Shown here: positions 1 to 12,546 of the stretch, in pieces
Numbering within the stretch: the first letter of the stretch is position 1
How the letters are laid out: each line of letters opens with the position of its first letter
Assembly (NCBI GenBank): GCA_026874595.1
Contig: CM049311.1
Coordinates: 63,699,453 to 63,763,452, forward strand
Direction: 5' to 3'
Source: Sipunculus nudus
Taxonomy: Eukaryota > Annelida > Sipuncula > Golfingiida > Sipunculidae
Length of the DNA: 64,000 nucleotides
Notes under the pieces: generated by a model
What the model saw: the letters and a program-made list of their open reading frames with translations, nothing else
What the model was told of the DNA's origin: nothing
Database searches by the model: none
Position numbers and translations under genes: made by a program

Positions 1-2329
1 TAATAATATGGTATCGACTGAGACACATGCTGTATTCTTAAGGTAACACTAGGTTATTTAGTTAGAATTGTCTCCTTTTAACACCCACTACTGATATCAT
101 TGGACTTTGCAATGTTTGTGAGGTTATAGTTTTTGCTCAGTTTAAAAAAAATTAAAATTAGACTGTTATATCCTCTTTATCAGCAGTTACACATGCATGT
201 ACCTGGTTAATATTAGGGCATGCGTATAAACATTTCTAATCAAGTCATTAAAGGCAAAACAACAAATATACAGTGCTTTTAGCTTTATAAATCGTCAAGG
301 TTATATTGAAACTTCGAGTCATATCCCTATTCGTTAGCAATCAATGTTTTACATCGATACAACCGATACAGCATGCAACGCATTTCGGTTATCGTATCGA
401 CGTCACGTATCGATTCGTATCGATATATTGATACAGCCCTAGTTAATATACATGTATCATCTATTGGATACATTAATTCAAATAATAAAAATTGGTTACT
501 CAAGTACTTTCGTAGAGAGTATAATAAAATATTTTATCAGTGTAAACAGCATATTTACTTTCTTTGTATTTTTATTATCACAATTTTTTAGTTGCCTAAG
601 CTAACTTAATTTTAACTGTATTAATTAAGCTTTGTGTTGTAACTCTCATTTATTACTGTGGACCTCAAAGAATACAAATGAATTTATGTCAGGTTTGAAA
701 TAGAAGTAATAGTCAAGCACACAGAACCAATTTAACTGAAATAATGCTGGGGAGCATAATTCTCATATCACAACTCTACAGGCACATAAAGAGACATAGA
801 AATACTGAGGAAAGCCATGTCTTCATGCTTATGCTGTATTTAGCCAAAAAAGTACATAGACAGCTCTGTCATATAGTCAGGCTGTCTGACTGGATGTATA
901 TCATGAGCTACCAGCCAATAAACCAGTAGCGTGTCAAGGTTTGTAAAATATGGTCATATTTCTGTGCTGTGGAAGCTACTGTTGTGATATTCTTGACTTT
1001 ATGAGTAAGTTATATCTGCTTGTGATTTATAACGTCAGGTAATATAATTATTTATAGCCTGTCAGTGTACATACTAAGCTCACATTCAAGGTCTTGCTTG
1101 GATGACAGCGCCACCATTTTCTGGCATTAACCATTCAGAGTCCAGCAGATTCTAAGATTATGGGAGAATATTTCCATGTGTTATAACATGGATAATGAAA
1201 TGGACAAAAGCATGGCTTAAGGCATATAGACCACTGTTAGAGTATTTATAGAACAAGAGTGGTTATACTGTGGTAACCAGAAAGAATTTTAATGCAGAGA
1301 GCTGATATGTGAGCTGTTGTATAATATAATTAAAATACTGGATATTAAATCCTTTTAATATAAAAATGACTTGTATTGCTTGGTATCTCAAGAATAGGTC
1401 TCACTGCTTTGTAGACCACTTAAAATACACTAAAGTACCAGTTGATGCCAAATAGAAAGACAGGAAAACTTGACACCTGCCAGGTTTAACACATGCCCGG
1501 TTACATGGTAATGAACTGAATTATTAAGAGAGCTTTCTTGAGAAGTGTAATCCATCAGAAGCATAAAATGTTCTAAGAATGAAAAAAGTACCAATGAAAG
1601 CATGTGCTTGTTCCAATTAGCATTGATTTTAAACTTTAAATAATAGATTAAAAGAAAATAATAGAAGTGGTTTACACTTACAGTGTATTCAGTGTAATTA
1701 CAGTGTAATTTCATTTTTACGTTTTCATGGAAAATAAGATGTTAATTTGCAGTATGCAAATTTTCCATGGGTTTCATGCAGTTCTGGCTTAAAATAGTAA
1801 TTTTATAATGAGTGGGAGAGGGGCATGAACCCCTGTGAATTTGTTTTTGTGATAACACAGTATTTCCACAGTTTTAGATGTAGATGTGATCACTGCAAAT
1901 CATTTTCAGCTTAAGGTTACTGTAGGGATCTTGAATATGCAGATTTCAATGAATCCGATCCAATTAGTATTGCTCGCCGTATCTTGTTGCAACTGTTTTT
2001 CCATGAGTTTAGGACTAGATTGGTCTGATGTTGAAGATTTACACAGAATGCCGGCTACCTTTCACAAACAAGACAATTCAGTTTACGTAATGTGATCAAT
2101 CTGTAGACCAAGAAGGTATAGATCCAGACACATTTAGAGCATTCTTCTGGCCAAGTTCTCTCTAAGTGTGATCTCCTTAGTGGAAGTATAATCAAATAGG
2201 GAGACAGACTTACATGATGGGCAGATTATTATTTGGATACCGAGTATGTGCTTGTAGGCACTGACATTTTATGACACTCATTCATATGTATTCCTGGTGC
2301 TTGTAACTTCAAGCGCTAGCACAATATTT

Positions 2330-2550
2330 ACCTCTGACAAGGAGGATATGTTTTTTTCTGTGTCTGTCGGTATTTTTTTTCTTTTAACAAGGTAAAAAAA
2401 AATAACAAATGGACCGATTTCCTTGATATTTGTGAAGGGGTGGAACATAGGCTTTGGGAAAAACAGTTTGGAGCATATCTTGATAAAGGGGCAGATAAAA
2501 GTGGAATGATTTGATCAGGCGGAGATCTGTGGTCTTGGAGTGCCATTCTG
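2330..2550 (+). repeat. Degenerate dispersed repeat, possibly a Helentron-like remnant
   Basis: The block starts with an AAGGAGGATATGTTTTT-type sequence, which is also seen near 29485. It ends with a GGCGGAGATCTGTGG / GAGTGCCATTCTG-type tail. The tail resembles the hairpin plus CTAGTT ends of the clearer elements at 7597-8360 and 14792-15750, but the terminal CTAG is decayed to CTGT. Family assignment is inference and needs a genome-wide copy search. Confidence 0.35.
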
Positions 2551-2929
2551 TTTTGTTTTTCTTAGGTCTGACTCAAGAGTCTGCAGTAAAAGGTGTCAAT
2601 AATATAAACAAAAAACACATTTGATTTAAAAAAAATACAACAGTCTAGTTTAAACCTTGAGTGGTCTGTTGAATATGTCAGTGTAGGCTTTGCAGTCATG
2701 GGTATTTTAAAACTAATTTCAGCCTGTGCAAAACCGTACAGAGAGATAAATATAGCAGAAAACCTTGAACAAAAGCTTTTATCTCATTACCATAGAGAAC
2801 AAAGTAAACCTGGAGACCTTGGGGAGAATTAAAGTATGTGATGAGCGATGGTTCACTTAAACTTTAGAGTTAGCTGTGGCTCATGTTCCCCCATGGTTCT
2901 AGTGAATTATTACAGTTATTAAAGCTCAT

Positions 2930-3240
2930 GTGAAATGATTGTTCTTCATTAAGGTGCGAGCCTTGTAATTAGCACAGGCATGAAGATTCACGTTAATTTC
3001 CATGATGTTTTGTTTAAATAGAAAGAATATGAAGGCTTGGTTGCCAGAGCCACCATTTGTGTTAATTACACTGGACAATCAGTGCATTCAGCTGTCAAAC
3101 TGTATCTTTTTGTTATCAATCAGAACTGCAGGTGCTAATTAATCTTATCATCACCTGTCATATTGGATCAAATCAAAATTAATTGCTCTCTTTTTAAATG
3201 TTTATTCCGCAGCATTAACATTATTAATAGGAAAAGCAAT
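2930..3240. promoter_or_regulatory. Candidate intronic enhancer, motif cluster
   Basis: About 300 bp hold five TAATTA/TTAATT homeodomain cores (near 2966, 2993, 3063, 3138 and 3178), CTGTCA Meis-type sites, CACCTGTC and CAGGTG E-boxes, and a TTATCA GATA-type site. The sequence is not repetitive elsewhere in the window. Motif density alone is weak evidence in AT-rich DNA, so this is a candidate only. Confidence 0.2.
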
Positions 3241-5494
3241 TTCAATCACTTTAATAAACATTTCTTTACAATAGGAGTAACAGATAACTTTAATGATTTT
3301 TATATTTTTATTTATTTTTTAATCTAAAACTGAAGGGTGAGGCATTAAGATAATTAATGTAGGTATTGTTTACATGTACATCTTATGCATTAATCAATAA
3401 ATCATTAAAAAATGTTGTCTTATAGATATACTCAAACCACATTGATTATGTTATCTAAAAGAAAATAAGTGGAACACTGTATGCACAGCATTTACCATAC
3501 CCCAGGCCAGACATTCAGACCTGTGTAGAAATATAGATGGAAGATTTTTTATAAACAATCTCCGTACAGGGATTAGAATATTGGCTGTTGTAGGCATGAG
3601 CATGCCCATACATGCTGTCCACTTGGCTCAGGGGTGGATCCATGGGGAGGGAGGGGTTAGGTAATAAAAATCCACCTACCCCTCATTAATGGGGAGATAT
3701 CTCCTTTTTTGCAGTCTTTTTTTCAGTAAATTTTAAGGCTCGTTTATGGAGTAAATTTTAAGGTTCGTTAATGGAGTTGTGGATCATTTTTTTGGTCCTT
3801 GGTGTTAATGGTGAACTCACTCCTTTATCAAATCCTGAATTCTCTTCTGCATATGCAGGGACCAAATTGCATCTGCGATATCTCCAAACAAACAAACGTA
3901 CAGGATGTTTACATTACCATTTACCAAATCATGTCAGAGGTAATTGATACATAATATTAATATTGAAAATATAAGTCATCAGTCATTTTCTTAAATCATT
4001 TCTGGTTATTAAAATTTGGTGCACACAATATGCCTGAGTGTAATTAAAATCCAGCATACCTTATAAACTGATTAAAATGTGTTATTGGGTGCATATTAAA
4101 ATGTGCCTGGATGTAAAAACTGGATGAGACCTCGTACAAAGACCTCATGTAATATATATAAAATCATCTGATCCAAACCATATCATTTTGGGGATGGTAA
4201 AAGAAGACTGGTACATGCATTAGGTGTTATCTTCATGAGGAAAAAAACTATGATACATACACTGGATGACTGTCGTATGACTGCTGTATCCCCAGTGTGT
4301 TGGGAGTGATGGGATTTAGATCTGTTCTCAAGGGATGGTACAGAAATCTTAGCTTGGGCTTGCATGTGAGTTCAGCAAAAAGATGATCTTAAGATACAAT
4401 AGCAGTCAGTGTTTGTCCTTGTAAAACCAGTCGCCCCAGTAGTTGTTTGTTTTTGCTCCCTTTAGTTTGTCAGGATTTTATAGTGAGGGTTATAGGCACA
4501 ATAACACATTCTTTGTACTCTGTAAGTGACCATGTGTTGCCTATTAATGTGCCTGTAGTAGATTAGAGAGACTTAAATAAGATCATGTGTCACAAGTATG
4601 AAGAAATCCTGACAATCATATGTTATCTGTGATAGGGGGAGATAAGACATAAAGGAACAACTTAAACAGAGGGGAAGATCTCTAAAACACTCATACATCC
4701 TGCACTTCCTGGGTGTTTTAAAAAGAAGATTTATTTTACATTTGATCTTTGTTCTGCTGATTATATGGGAATCAGAACTGCTGTCACAGCACTGTAACTT
4801 AATCAGACCAGTGCTGGCATAGCAAGCAGGTGCTGTTTACTGGCTGCTTTGTGTATTAATTTGAGTACCATCGTGTTGCAGCATGATACAGGGAGTAGTT
4901 TGATAGTTATTGTGACAAATGGTTTCCATGTGGATGTGTGCTGGTGTAATAGCTGCAGGATCAATCAGATAGGTGATGTTACTGCTGTATTATACAGGTG
5001 CTGTTCAAACATGAGGTTGTTTTGCTGCATAGAGTTAATATAACATTCGTCAAACATCAGGAAAAATTTAGTCATTTACATTGTGTTAGTATTCATTTTA
5101 TTTTGTGATTTTTATAATAATATAGTGTCTTGAAAACAGTGATTCTATTTAAATAAAAGAATCATAATTTTAAAATATTTAACATTGTAAGTCCCATGAT
5201 TTCTTTGAAATAATAATAATAATTAGTGTTATTTTGAGTAGTAGTAGTATTACTATTTTTGTAGTAGTTATAATATTGAAGTAGTATTCAGGTATTTAGG
5301 TGTCATATATTTCCTGTAGAGATATGATTTTGTCACAGTTAAACTTATGTTCCATATGACCATAATGATGATCTTGATAGTTATGTTTTTATTCAGGTGA
5401 CAAGATATTTTAAATTGTTGATATCTTTCTTTGATAATTACAAATATCAGTGTTAATAAATCTTTTAAATGTTATGTCCCATTTATCTTTGCAG

Positions 5495-6644
5495 CCGGGA
5501 TACTCTGTTACAAGCTTCCAAAGAGAGGTCAAAGAATTACGAGAGATCCGCCAGCGACCCCGTTCATGTGGTACAATGCCTGACCTGGAGATTAACCCGT
5601 GTCCAACACCGGAAGCACGAGTTCGTGAATTATCAAAGTCTCAACCGGCATCTTTAGTAGCGATTGATGTAACAGGATCAAGCTTTACTCGCATGTGTGA
5701 ATTTCGTGAAAGTGTACGATCTTCAAGTAGGGAATATGTGCCTGACTCTGAGAAAAAGCTCAAGAAAAAGCTTAGATCCAGCATATCAGGGATTCCTGGA
5801 AAAATTTACCAAGAGGCTCAATTACAGACAGGGAGAATATATAACAGTAACTCCAGAGATCTACATCGTCAGAGTGGCTCACATGAACAGCCAGCTCCTC
5901 GTGTACCAAACCAAAAAGCAATGACAATAGCAACTGATCGAGGAAGACGAAAGGAGCGCAAGTCAGAAAAAGTCCGATCTAAATCCACTGATAAACTCCA
6001 AGATAATAACATCCAGCCTACACTATCACGGTCTTGTTCAATACGGAAATCATTGCGATCTCTGTTCAGCAGGTCAAAATCAAGGTCAAGGTCACAAGAC
6101 CTATGGGCATCTGGTAGACCAGCATCACCTGGTCCTCCAGTGGTTGATTTGAATGCCCCAGTGCAAAGGTCAAGGTCATTACCAAGGTCATTAAAATCTG
6201 TCACTCAGAATGCTATAAATAATGATTCCAGGTCTGTGTCAACGGACGGTAGGTTGGACAGAAATATTTATGTGGATTCTAATACTTTTGTAAACACCAG
6301 TGGCCCTGAAGAATGTATGCAGGAGCACACTGCCAGCCATGCAACTGTGGCAAATAGCACAATAAAACGCTCACACTCACATCATATTACACCCGTTGGC
6401 ACTACCTTTGCACACAGTTCGGACCGTCCATACTCCATGGTAGTGACACCTAGTGAGCGGGGTAGGAGACGACAACCTATCCCAGTAGCCACGCCTACCT
6501 CACCCTCCACAGACAGCGTACCATCAATATCTGCTTCTGGTCATGGGGGCAGCAAAACCAGTCTTCACAGAATAGGGCCTCCATGGGGAGATGTGCGGTT
6601 ACGTCAGAATAGTTATCTCAAAGATGATCGCCAATCTTCTTCAG
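5495..6644 (+). CDS. NHS: NHS-family protein, internal coding exon (window residues 1-383)
   Basis: This 1,150-bp exon starts at phase 0 after a TTTGCAG acceptor and ends at CAG/gtttgt, phase 1. Its translation matches the NHS/NHSL1 family. A PCPTPE segment (about 35-40) corresponds to the vertebrate PTPEEKM region. It is followed by AIDVTGSSF (about 56-64; vertebrate PINVTG..F) and a basic KKLKKKLRSSISGIP stretch (about 87-101; vertebrate RRKTISGIP). A Ser/Arg-rich basic block follows at about 175-205. NHS proteins are disordered scaffolds that act on actin and WAVE at the cell edge and at junctions. No transmembrane segment or signal peptide is seen. The ATG codons just before the acceptor are intronic and should not be taken as the start. 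The N-terminal WAVE-homology exons are outside the window. Confidence 0.9.
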
Positions 6645-7139
6645 GTTTGTTATCATTAATTTTCAGATACAGATGATTCGCATTCATTCCCATAGCCAGA
6701 AACAGAGTATAATTGTTAGTGTATGTTTATTGTTATTGATGTGCCAAATAATCAGTTATATCAATGATTGATAGTTTCTGTAGTAATAGATTAAATTGAT
6801 TGCATGTTTGCATAATTAAACATGAACAAAATCTCCACATGTTTAATCCCAGGATAGACATTTTATGATTTTAACAGCTTCATTTAACTTCTAAGGATTA
6901 TAGCCTGTGATCATATGGGCAGTCTTAGGCTGTGCATCTATTAAACACTGACATGATGTCACTGAGATTGATGATGTCAGGTGCGCTATGGTGATGTGTG
7001 TTGTCAGTCTCCATTTTGATCATGATTGTTATGCAGGATCATCAAACATGTAAGGTTTGCATTTTAAGACACGCTTCTATTATTCATTTTGTTGATAAAA
7101 TGTTTAAAATAAAGAATATATATTTTTTGTCATCACTAG
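6645..7139 (+). other. NHS intron, about 0.5 kb
   Basis: Short AT-rich intron running from gtttgt at 6645 to the ACTAG acceptor at 7139. The phase-1 junction gives a GGC glycine codon and restores the conserved SSSGNWSGSS segment. I see no other feature in it. Confidence 0.85.
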
Positions 7140-7281
7140 GCAACTGGAGTGGCAGTAGCAACAGTAACCGACAGTCTTTGGAGTCAGACTACACCCGCTC
7201 TCCTGAAAGACGCTCGGTTACATCCCTGGACAAGGACTCAGCTGTCTCACTCAACACACATTTTACGCCATCTGATGAGAG
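7140..7281 (+). CDS. NHS: NHS-family protein, small internal exon (residues 384-431)
   Basis: This 142-bp exon enters at phase 1 and leaves at GAGAG/gtgaga, phase 2. Joined to the previous exon it makes DDRQSSSGNWSGSS, nearly the same as the vertebrate NHS segment DDHQSSSGNWSGSS. The later VSLNTHF matches vertebrate LSLNTAPH. This cross-junction match is the strongest single proof of both the family and the splice model. The reading frame runs on past the donor for a few codons, but that tail is intronic. Confidence 0.92.
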
Positions 7282-7596
7282 GTGAGATAATTAATATCCA
7301 TCAACAGTATATGCCACTTACCTATCCTGAAGTGCCACTTAATGTGTGAGAGCACAGGTTTTGTTGTTTTCTCTATAAATAATAAATATTTTAGATTCAA
7401 CTTGGGCTTAGTCATGTCTGCTCATGTATTTTCTTTTTTTCTGAGCTGGGTTGGATTTTGGTAAGAATAAGCTATGACCCTTAGTCTCTTGAGATGAAGA
7501 TTCTTCACATCATTCTTCCATTGAAATGAAGTGGTATTATTTTACACATTTTGGAATTCCAGCATCCATTTGAACTGATAGAGAGTGGACCTTTTT

Positions 7597-8360
7597 AGCC
7601 CTCAGCCCTTAGGCTGATGGGCTATTGTCGTCACCCAAGGTGTCCGTCTGTCAATCCATCCAGCGTCCATTAACTTTTACCTTGTGAGTGGGATATCTCT
7701 AAAAGGATTCACCGTAGGAATTTTATTTCTTTGGGGAAGATGTATATCGACAAAATCTCTGTCAAGTTCTAAGATGGGTGACCTTGACCTATTTTTCAAC
7801 ATTTTAGAGCTGATTTTAGAAAACCACTTAGAAGCTTATTTCTCTGGAACCATTGGGGGAATTTTCACAAAACTTACTGTGATCATTGGGACTGATTGTC
7901 TGTACCTGCTGGACAAGTTTGGAGACACCACCTACAATTTCTGATTTTTAATGAATTTTTATCGTATTTTTCAACTTTGGCCTTGTGAGCGGGATATCTC
8001 CAAGGGTATTCAACACAGGAACTTCATTTCTTCAGTGCTGATGCATATTAACAAAATCTTGGTCAAGGCTAAAGATGGGTGACCTTGACCTACTTTCAAG
8101 GGCTTAGAATAGAAAAAAACTGGGTGGATTGTTATGAAACATGGTAAAATGATATGCCTTGATGATCTCTAAGTCCTGCATGAGATCGGTCTTACCATAC
8201 TTACAAAGGCACTACATACTTCTCCAGTTTAAATTTATAACTGAGACATGTACAGTTATACATCCATGTGAGAACAAATATTTCATACTTGTTACTGTCA
8301 CCACCTATAAACACTGTTCTTTTGGCTGAGGGCTTTTGTCAGCTTCTGCTGATATTCTAG
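7597..8360 (+). mobile_element. Helentron-like non-autonomous element (family C)
   Basis: The 5' end is a hairpin, AGCCCTCAGCC (7597-7607) paired with GGCTGATGGGCT. Near the 3' end GGCTGAGGGCT (8324-8334) is the exact reverse complement of the 5' 11-mer. Then come a terminal hairpin TCAGC-TTCT-GCTGA (8339-8352) and CTAG (8357-8360), followed by TT. The 5' flank is also a T run. Inside are two diverged repeat units starting near 7678 and 7980, both with a GATGGGTGACCTTGACCTA motif. There is no Rep/helicase ORF. Paired subterminal inverted repeats, a 3' hairpin and T/T insertion are known features of Helentron-type elements (HINEs). Confidence 0.65.
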
Positions 8361-10529
8361 TTATGTATATCTAATCAGTCTTTAAGTGATACAAATTTGT
8401 ATTATACTTATCTTATGAATTATTTTTAAAAGAGGAGGGTAGGACCTGAATCTTGCAGGCATTTATGTTATGAAATAATCATGAACAACAGTGCCACCTG
8501 AATATTACAGATTTATTTTGCTCCCACAATTTGTAAATCAACTGCTATAAAAAAAATGAAATAGAAATCTCATGCAGTGTTCATATCACTGATATATGAT
8601 TATTACACATTTTTGTGCTCTATACATGATAGAAAATATTCAACATTTCTGGCAGGATTTGTCAATCTCTTCTAACTTGCAGTGTCTTCCATCTTGGAAG
8701 AAGCAGTTTCTTCTTATTTCTTCTGGAACAAACTAGAAGAAATTTAGGTGGCCATTGTCTTCTTCCTTCCATTAAGGAGATCATGATTTTGCTTGTGTGT
8801 GTGTTTTTGTCTGTTTGTTGCCTTTATTGTTGTTAGTCACATTATGCAAACCTACTGAGAGATTTCAATTAAACTATATGTTTGCTGCAAGTGGCAGTCT
8901 TAATAACTGGTATTTAAAGTTTCTAACTCTTGCAGTTGCGAATAAATTAAAGATATGCTGTCCAGTGAAAAGACATATTATTTCTTGTAAGGAGAGAAAA
9001 GCAGCAAGAGGCCATGATCCTAATTCTATGAATCAAGTCACAAAAATATGCATAAACTTCATTACAACCTATGAAATAACCATTAAACAAACAAAATGTA
9101 GACACTTTACACATTGTTTCATTTATAATTTAGAAGTGGGAACTACCATAAGGACAAATGTGTACAGAGAGCTGCATCAGCTGTTTGATAGGTGCTGGTA
9201 AAGTCAGGTTAACTAATTGGTTTTGACGCCTCTGTACTCATCCTAAACGTGACCTGAGTTTTGTCACCAGCTGGTGCGCTCCCAGTGGAACCACTTGCCA
9301 TGTAGCTGTCAACTTACCCTGCTGTATGTGTCTAAATTAGTAGCTGCCAGACCACATTGATCACATAGAGCTGGTTATCTGTTCTTATGTTCAGTTATCC
9401 TTTTAGAAGCCTCTGAAATTGTCATTTCAGATTTTATTTATATATATTGGCTGTTCTGTTTACGGGTGTCCATTGAAATTTGCAATATTATTATTCATTG
9501 GCATATTAGTTCCAGTAAGATACAATGAACCATTGAGGCATAGGCCCATACTTACGAGAGATAAGAAAAACATACCTAGTAAATTATTATAGAAATTTAA
9601 TGAATATGAATTTCTGAGAAAAAAAACTTTTTATTGCATAGCAATACTAAACCCACCATGATGATGGTCAAGTGCTTAAACACATAAAAGCTGCTGGTTA
9701 AAACAAAAAGCAAAGTGGGGTTGGTAAGCCATCAAAGACACCATTTCATCAATTTTCAGTTGTAAAATATTTTTCTTGTTATCTTTTATTAGGCCTTCAG
9801 TTCTTCTTCCACTTTATTGTCAAACTGTAGAGTAATATATCATGCATAGAGAATAATAACAAAATCTTATGGGGCACCTTGTGGCGATACAGTTCGCTTT
9901 TTCCATCCTGTGTTCACCTCTTCTTGGGAAGTTTTCTTCAACTGGAAATTTTAGCGTAAGAAGGCTTGTTTGCTAAGAATAAATCTAACTTATAACAAGG
10001 AAACAAAATACCTTCCTGTACCCCTCATGGTATTTAAGAAATCCAGTGAATTAAAAAAAATTGGAAACCAGTATGTGGCATAAAAATTCAACCCACCTAC
10101 TGCAGTCAAGCGATTGGTGACATGATGAGCTAGCCCCATGTGACAGTTGCTGATTGCACAATATCAAGTAAACACGCTAAAAAACATAACCAGCTAAAAC
10201 AAACTCTGCTAGTCATGCAAGGACACATTTGATGAGTCATAGCATGAGAAATTATGCTTAAAGTAGTAAAATAAAAACTTTTGAATTAATTAACAATTCT
10301 TTAATGACAGTTAAGGTGGTCACTCTCATATGTGTTTTGATAAAAATTAAAAAAAAAATATGCATTCACTCCATATACAGAGGTACATTCATTATCATCC
10401 CAGTATCCATTGCTTGCAAATGCTGCTTTTGTTGTACTCAGCAGCCATTGGGCTGGCACATGTCCAAGAATGTTTCAACCATTGATATTAGGTTATATGC
10501 AGTTTCAGCTTGGTTTCTTCCTGATCATT

Positions 10530-11405
10530 GTATCCACCAAAACAGAGTTTTGTGGATACTATGTTTTCAGCCGGACGCTGCCGCCGCGGCGTAGGTATCC
10601 GAAGAACTCCTTCGTAACCGCTGGGCAGAATTTTACGAAACCCGGGATTATGTTCGGGTCACATGTGAACTGCTGCACCCCGATTTTGTTTTGACCTCTG
10701 ACCTTTCCTCTCTCCAGTGCATCCATCTGTTCGTCTGTTTTGACACATTAACCCACATATCTCTTGAACCCTTTGACTGATCCGGAAAAAAATTTTTGCA
10801 CAAATGTAGCCCTTGGATAGCTCTATAACATACAAAAAAAATGGTGGTGCCACCTGCAACCATTTTTTCACAGCGTCCATCTGTTCATCTGCCTTGGGAT
10901 GAAATCACTCATATCTCTGCATTGGTTGGACTAATCAACCTGAAATTTTGCATGTGTATACATCCTGGACAGCTTTCTTGATTTTATGACAGGTGGTGCC
11001 ACCTACATTCACATTTACGTTACAGACATCCAAGCTCATATCTCGGGAACCGTTTGACCGATTGGGCCAAAATTTTGCATGTATATAGATCTCACATAGC
11101 TCTTTATCATACGCAAAACTGCTACCATTTTTGCACAGCATCCATCTGTTTGTCTGCTGATGGATAAATTCACTCATATCTCGGCAGTGGTTTGACTTTT
11201 TGCATTTGTATACAACTTTAATAGCTTTCTGGATTTTGTGGAAGGTGGCACAACCTACATACACATTTCGGCTGCAGACATCCATGCTAATATGCAACAC
11301 ACCTCACTCTATTTCCCCTTGCCACTCAATCCATGCCTCACATCACCCGTCCCACTCTGATTTCAGCGGATACACGTAGTCGCTTGTCCACTACCCGTAT
11401 TCTAG
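10530..11405 (+). mobile_element. Helentron-like non-autonomous element (family A, copy 1)
   Basis: It opens with GTATCCACCAAAAC and a near-palindromic partner AGTTTTGTGGATAC, forming a 5' hairpin. Near the 3' end AGCGGATAC (about 11366) is inverted relative to the 5' GTATCC(G/A)CC. A GTAGT...ACTAC hairpin and CTAG (11402-11405) then TT follow. Internal diverged units carry GGTGGTGCCACC at 10843 and 10992. No transposition ORF is seen. Copy 2 (11646-12546) lies only 240 bp away in the same orientation. Confidence 0.65.
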
Positions 11406-11645
11406 TTCTCATTGATTAATTATGAAAGTTTTTCACAATTATGTAACCCCCTCGATTCTTTGTTCCCTTCACTTATTTATACAAGATCAAATCATTCTTG
11501 AGGAAAGACTGGTTCATCTTCTTATTGTACAAACACTCTGAATGTTTTCTTGTTACATACACAATCAAATTATTAATTAATTTAAGAAATTAACATTTTA
11601 GCCAGTCTCTGTAACTAAAATCAGCAGTAGAATTAGATGGTAATT

Positions 11646-12546
11646 GTATCCGCCAAAACAGAGTTTTGCGGATACTATTTTTTCAGCCCACCGCTGCCGC
11701 CACCGCCGCGTAGGTGTCCGGAGAACTCCTCCATAACCGCTGGGCGGAATTTTACAAACCCGGGATTATGTTCGGGTCACATGTGAACTGCTGCGCCCCG
11801 ATTTTGTTTTGACCTCTGACCTTTCCTCTGCGCTCTGCGTCCGTTTGTGTGTCTGTGTCAACACATAAACCCACATATATCGGGAACCGTTTGACCGATC
11901 AGGAAAATTTTTTTGCACATATGTAGCCCTTGGAGAGCTTTATAACATACACAAAAAATGGTGGCACCACCTGCAGCCATTTTTGCACAGCTCCTGTCTG
12001 TGTGTCTGCCATGGGATAAAATCACTCATATCTCTGCAGTGATTTGACTAATTCACTTGAAATTTGGCATGTGTATACATCCTTGATAGCTTTTGTGATT
12101 TTATGACAGGTGGCGCCACCTACATTCACGTTTACACTGCAGACATCCAAGCTCATATATCGGGAACCGTTTGACCGATTGGGCCAAAATTTTGCATGTG
12201 TATAGATCTCACATAGCTCTTTATCATACACAAAACTGGTGGCGCCACCTGCAACCATTTTCACACAGCGTCCATCTGTTTGTCTGCCAGGGGCTAAAAT
12301 CACTCATATACATGTAGTGGTTTGACTTATCTGCCTTAAATTTTGCATATATATACAACTTGGACGGCTTTCTGGATTTTGTGGTAGGTGGCGCAACCTA
12401 CATACACAATTTGGCTGCAGACATCCATGCTAATATGCAACACTTCACTCTATTTCCCCTTGCCACTCAATCCATGCCTCACTTCACCCGTTCCACTCTG
12501 ATTTAGGCAGATACATGTAGTCGCTTGTCAACTACCCGTATTCTAG
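11646..12546 (+). mobile_element. Helentron-like non-autonomous element (family A, copy 2)
   Basis: Full-length second copy of the 10530-11405 element. It has the 5' hairpin GTATCCGCCAAAAC/AGTTTTGCGGATAC and the same 3' hairpin, and ends in CTAG (12543-12546) followed by TT. Internal palindromes occur at 11960 (GGTGGCACCACC), 12109 and 12238 (both GGTGGCGCCACC). Its better-preserved 5' hairpin helps define the family ends. Confidence 0.65.

Larger units (their letters stand above)
1..5494 (+). other. Intron upstream of the first visible NHS-family exon
   Basis: The stretch is AT-rich and non-coding. I found no ORF here resembling the expected preceding NHS exons (WAVE-homology region), so those exons probably lie before the window. 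It ends in a pyrimidine-rich acceptor with AG at 5493-5494. A probable dispersed repeat lies at about 2330-2550, and a block rich in homeodomain-type TAATTA cores lies at about 2930-3240. Apart from these I see nothing definite. Confidence 0.7.

Noticed and set aside
1886-2095. Possible upstream NHS exon
   Set aside because: Its translation does not resemble the expected WAVE-homology or following NHS segments, and no convincing splice sites frame it.
8797-9201. 134-residue plus-strand ORF in the NHS intron
   Set aside because: No recognisable family, no splice or promoter context, and AT-rich codon use like the surrounding intron.
10648-12303. Overlapping minus-strand ORFs with similar sequence in the two family A copies
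   Set aside because: The similarity is due to the repeat itself; frames are broken and no transposition domain is present.
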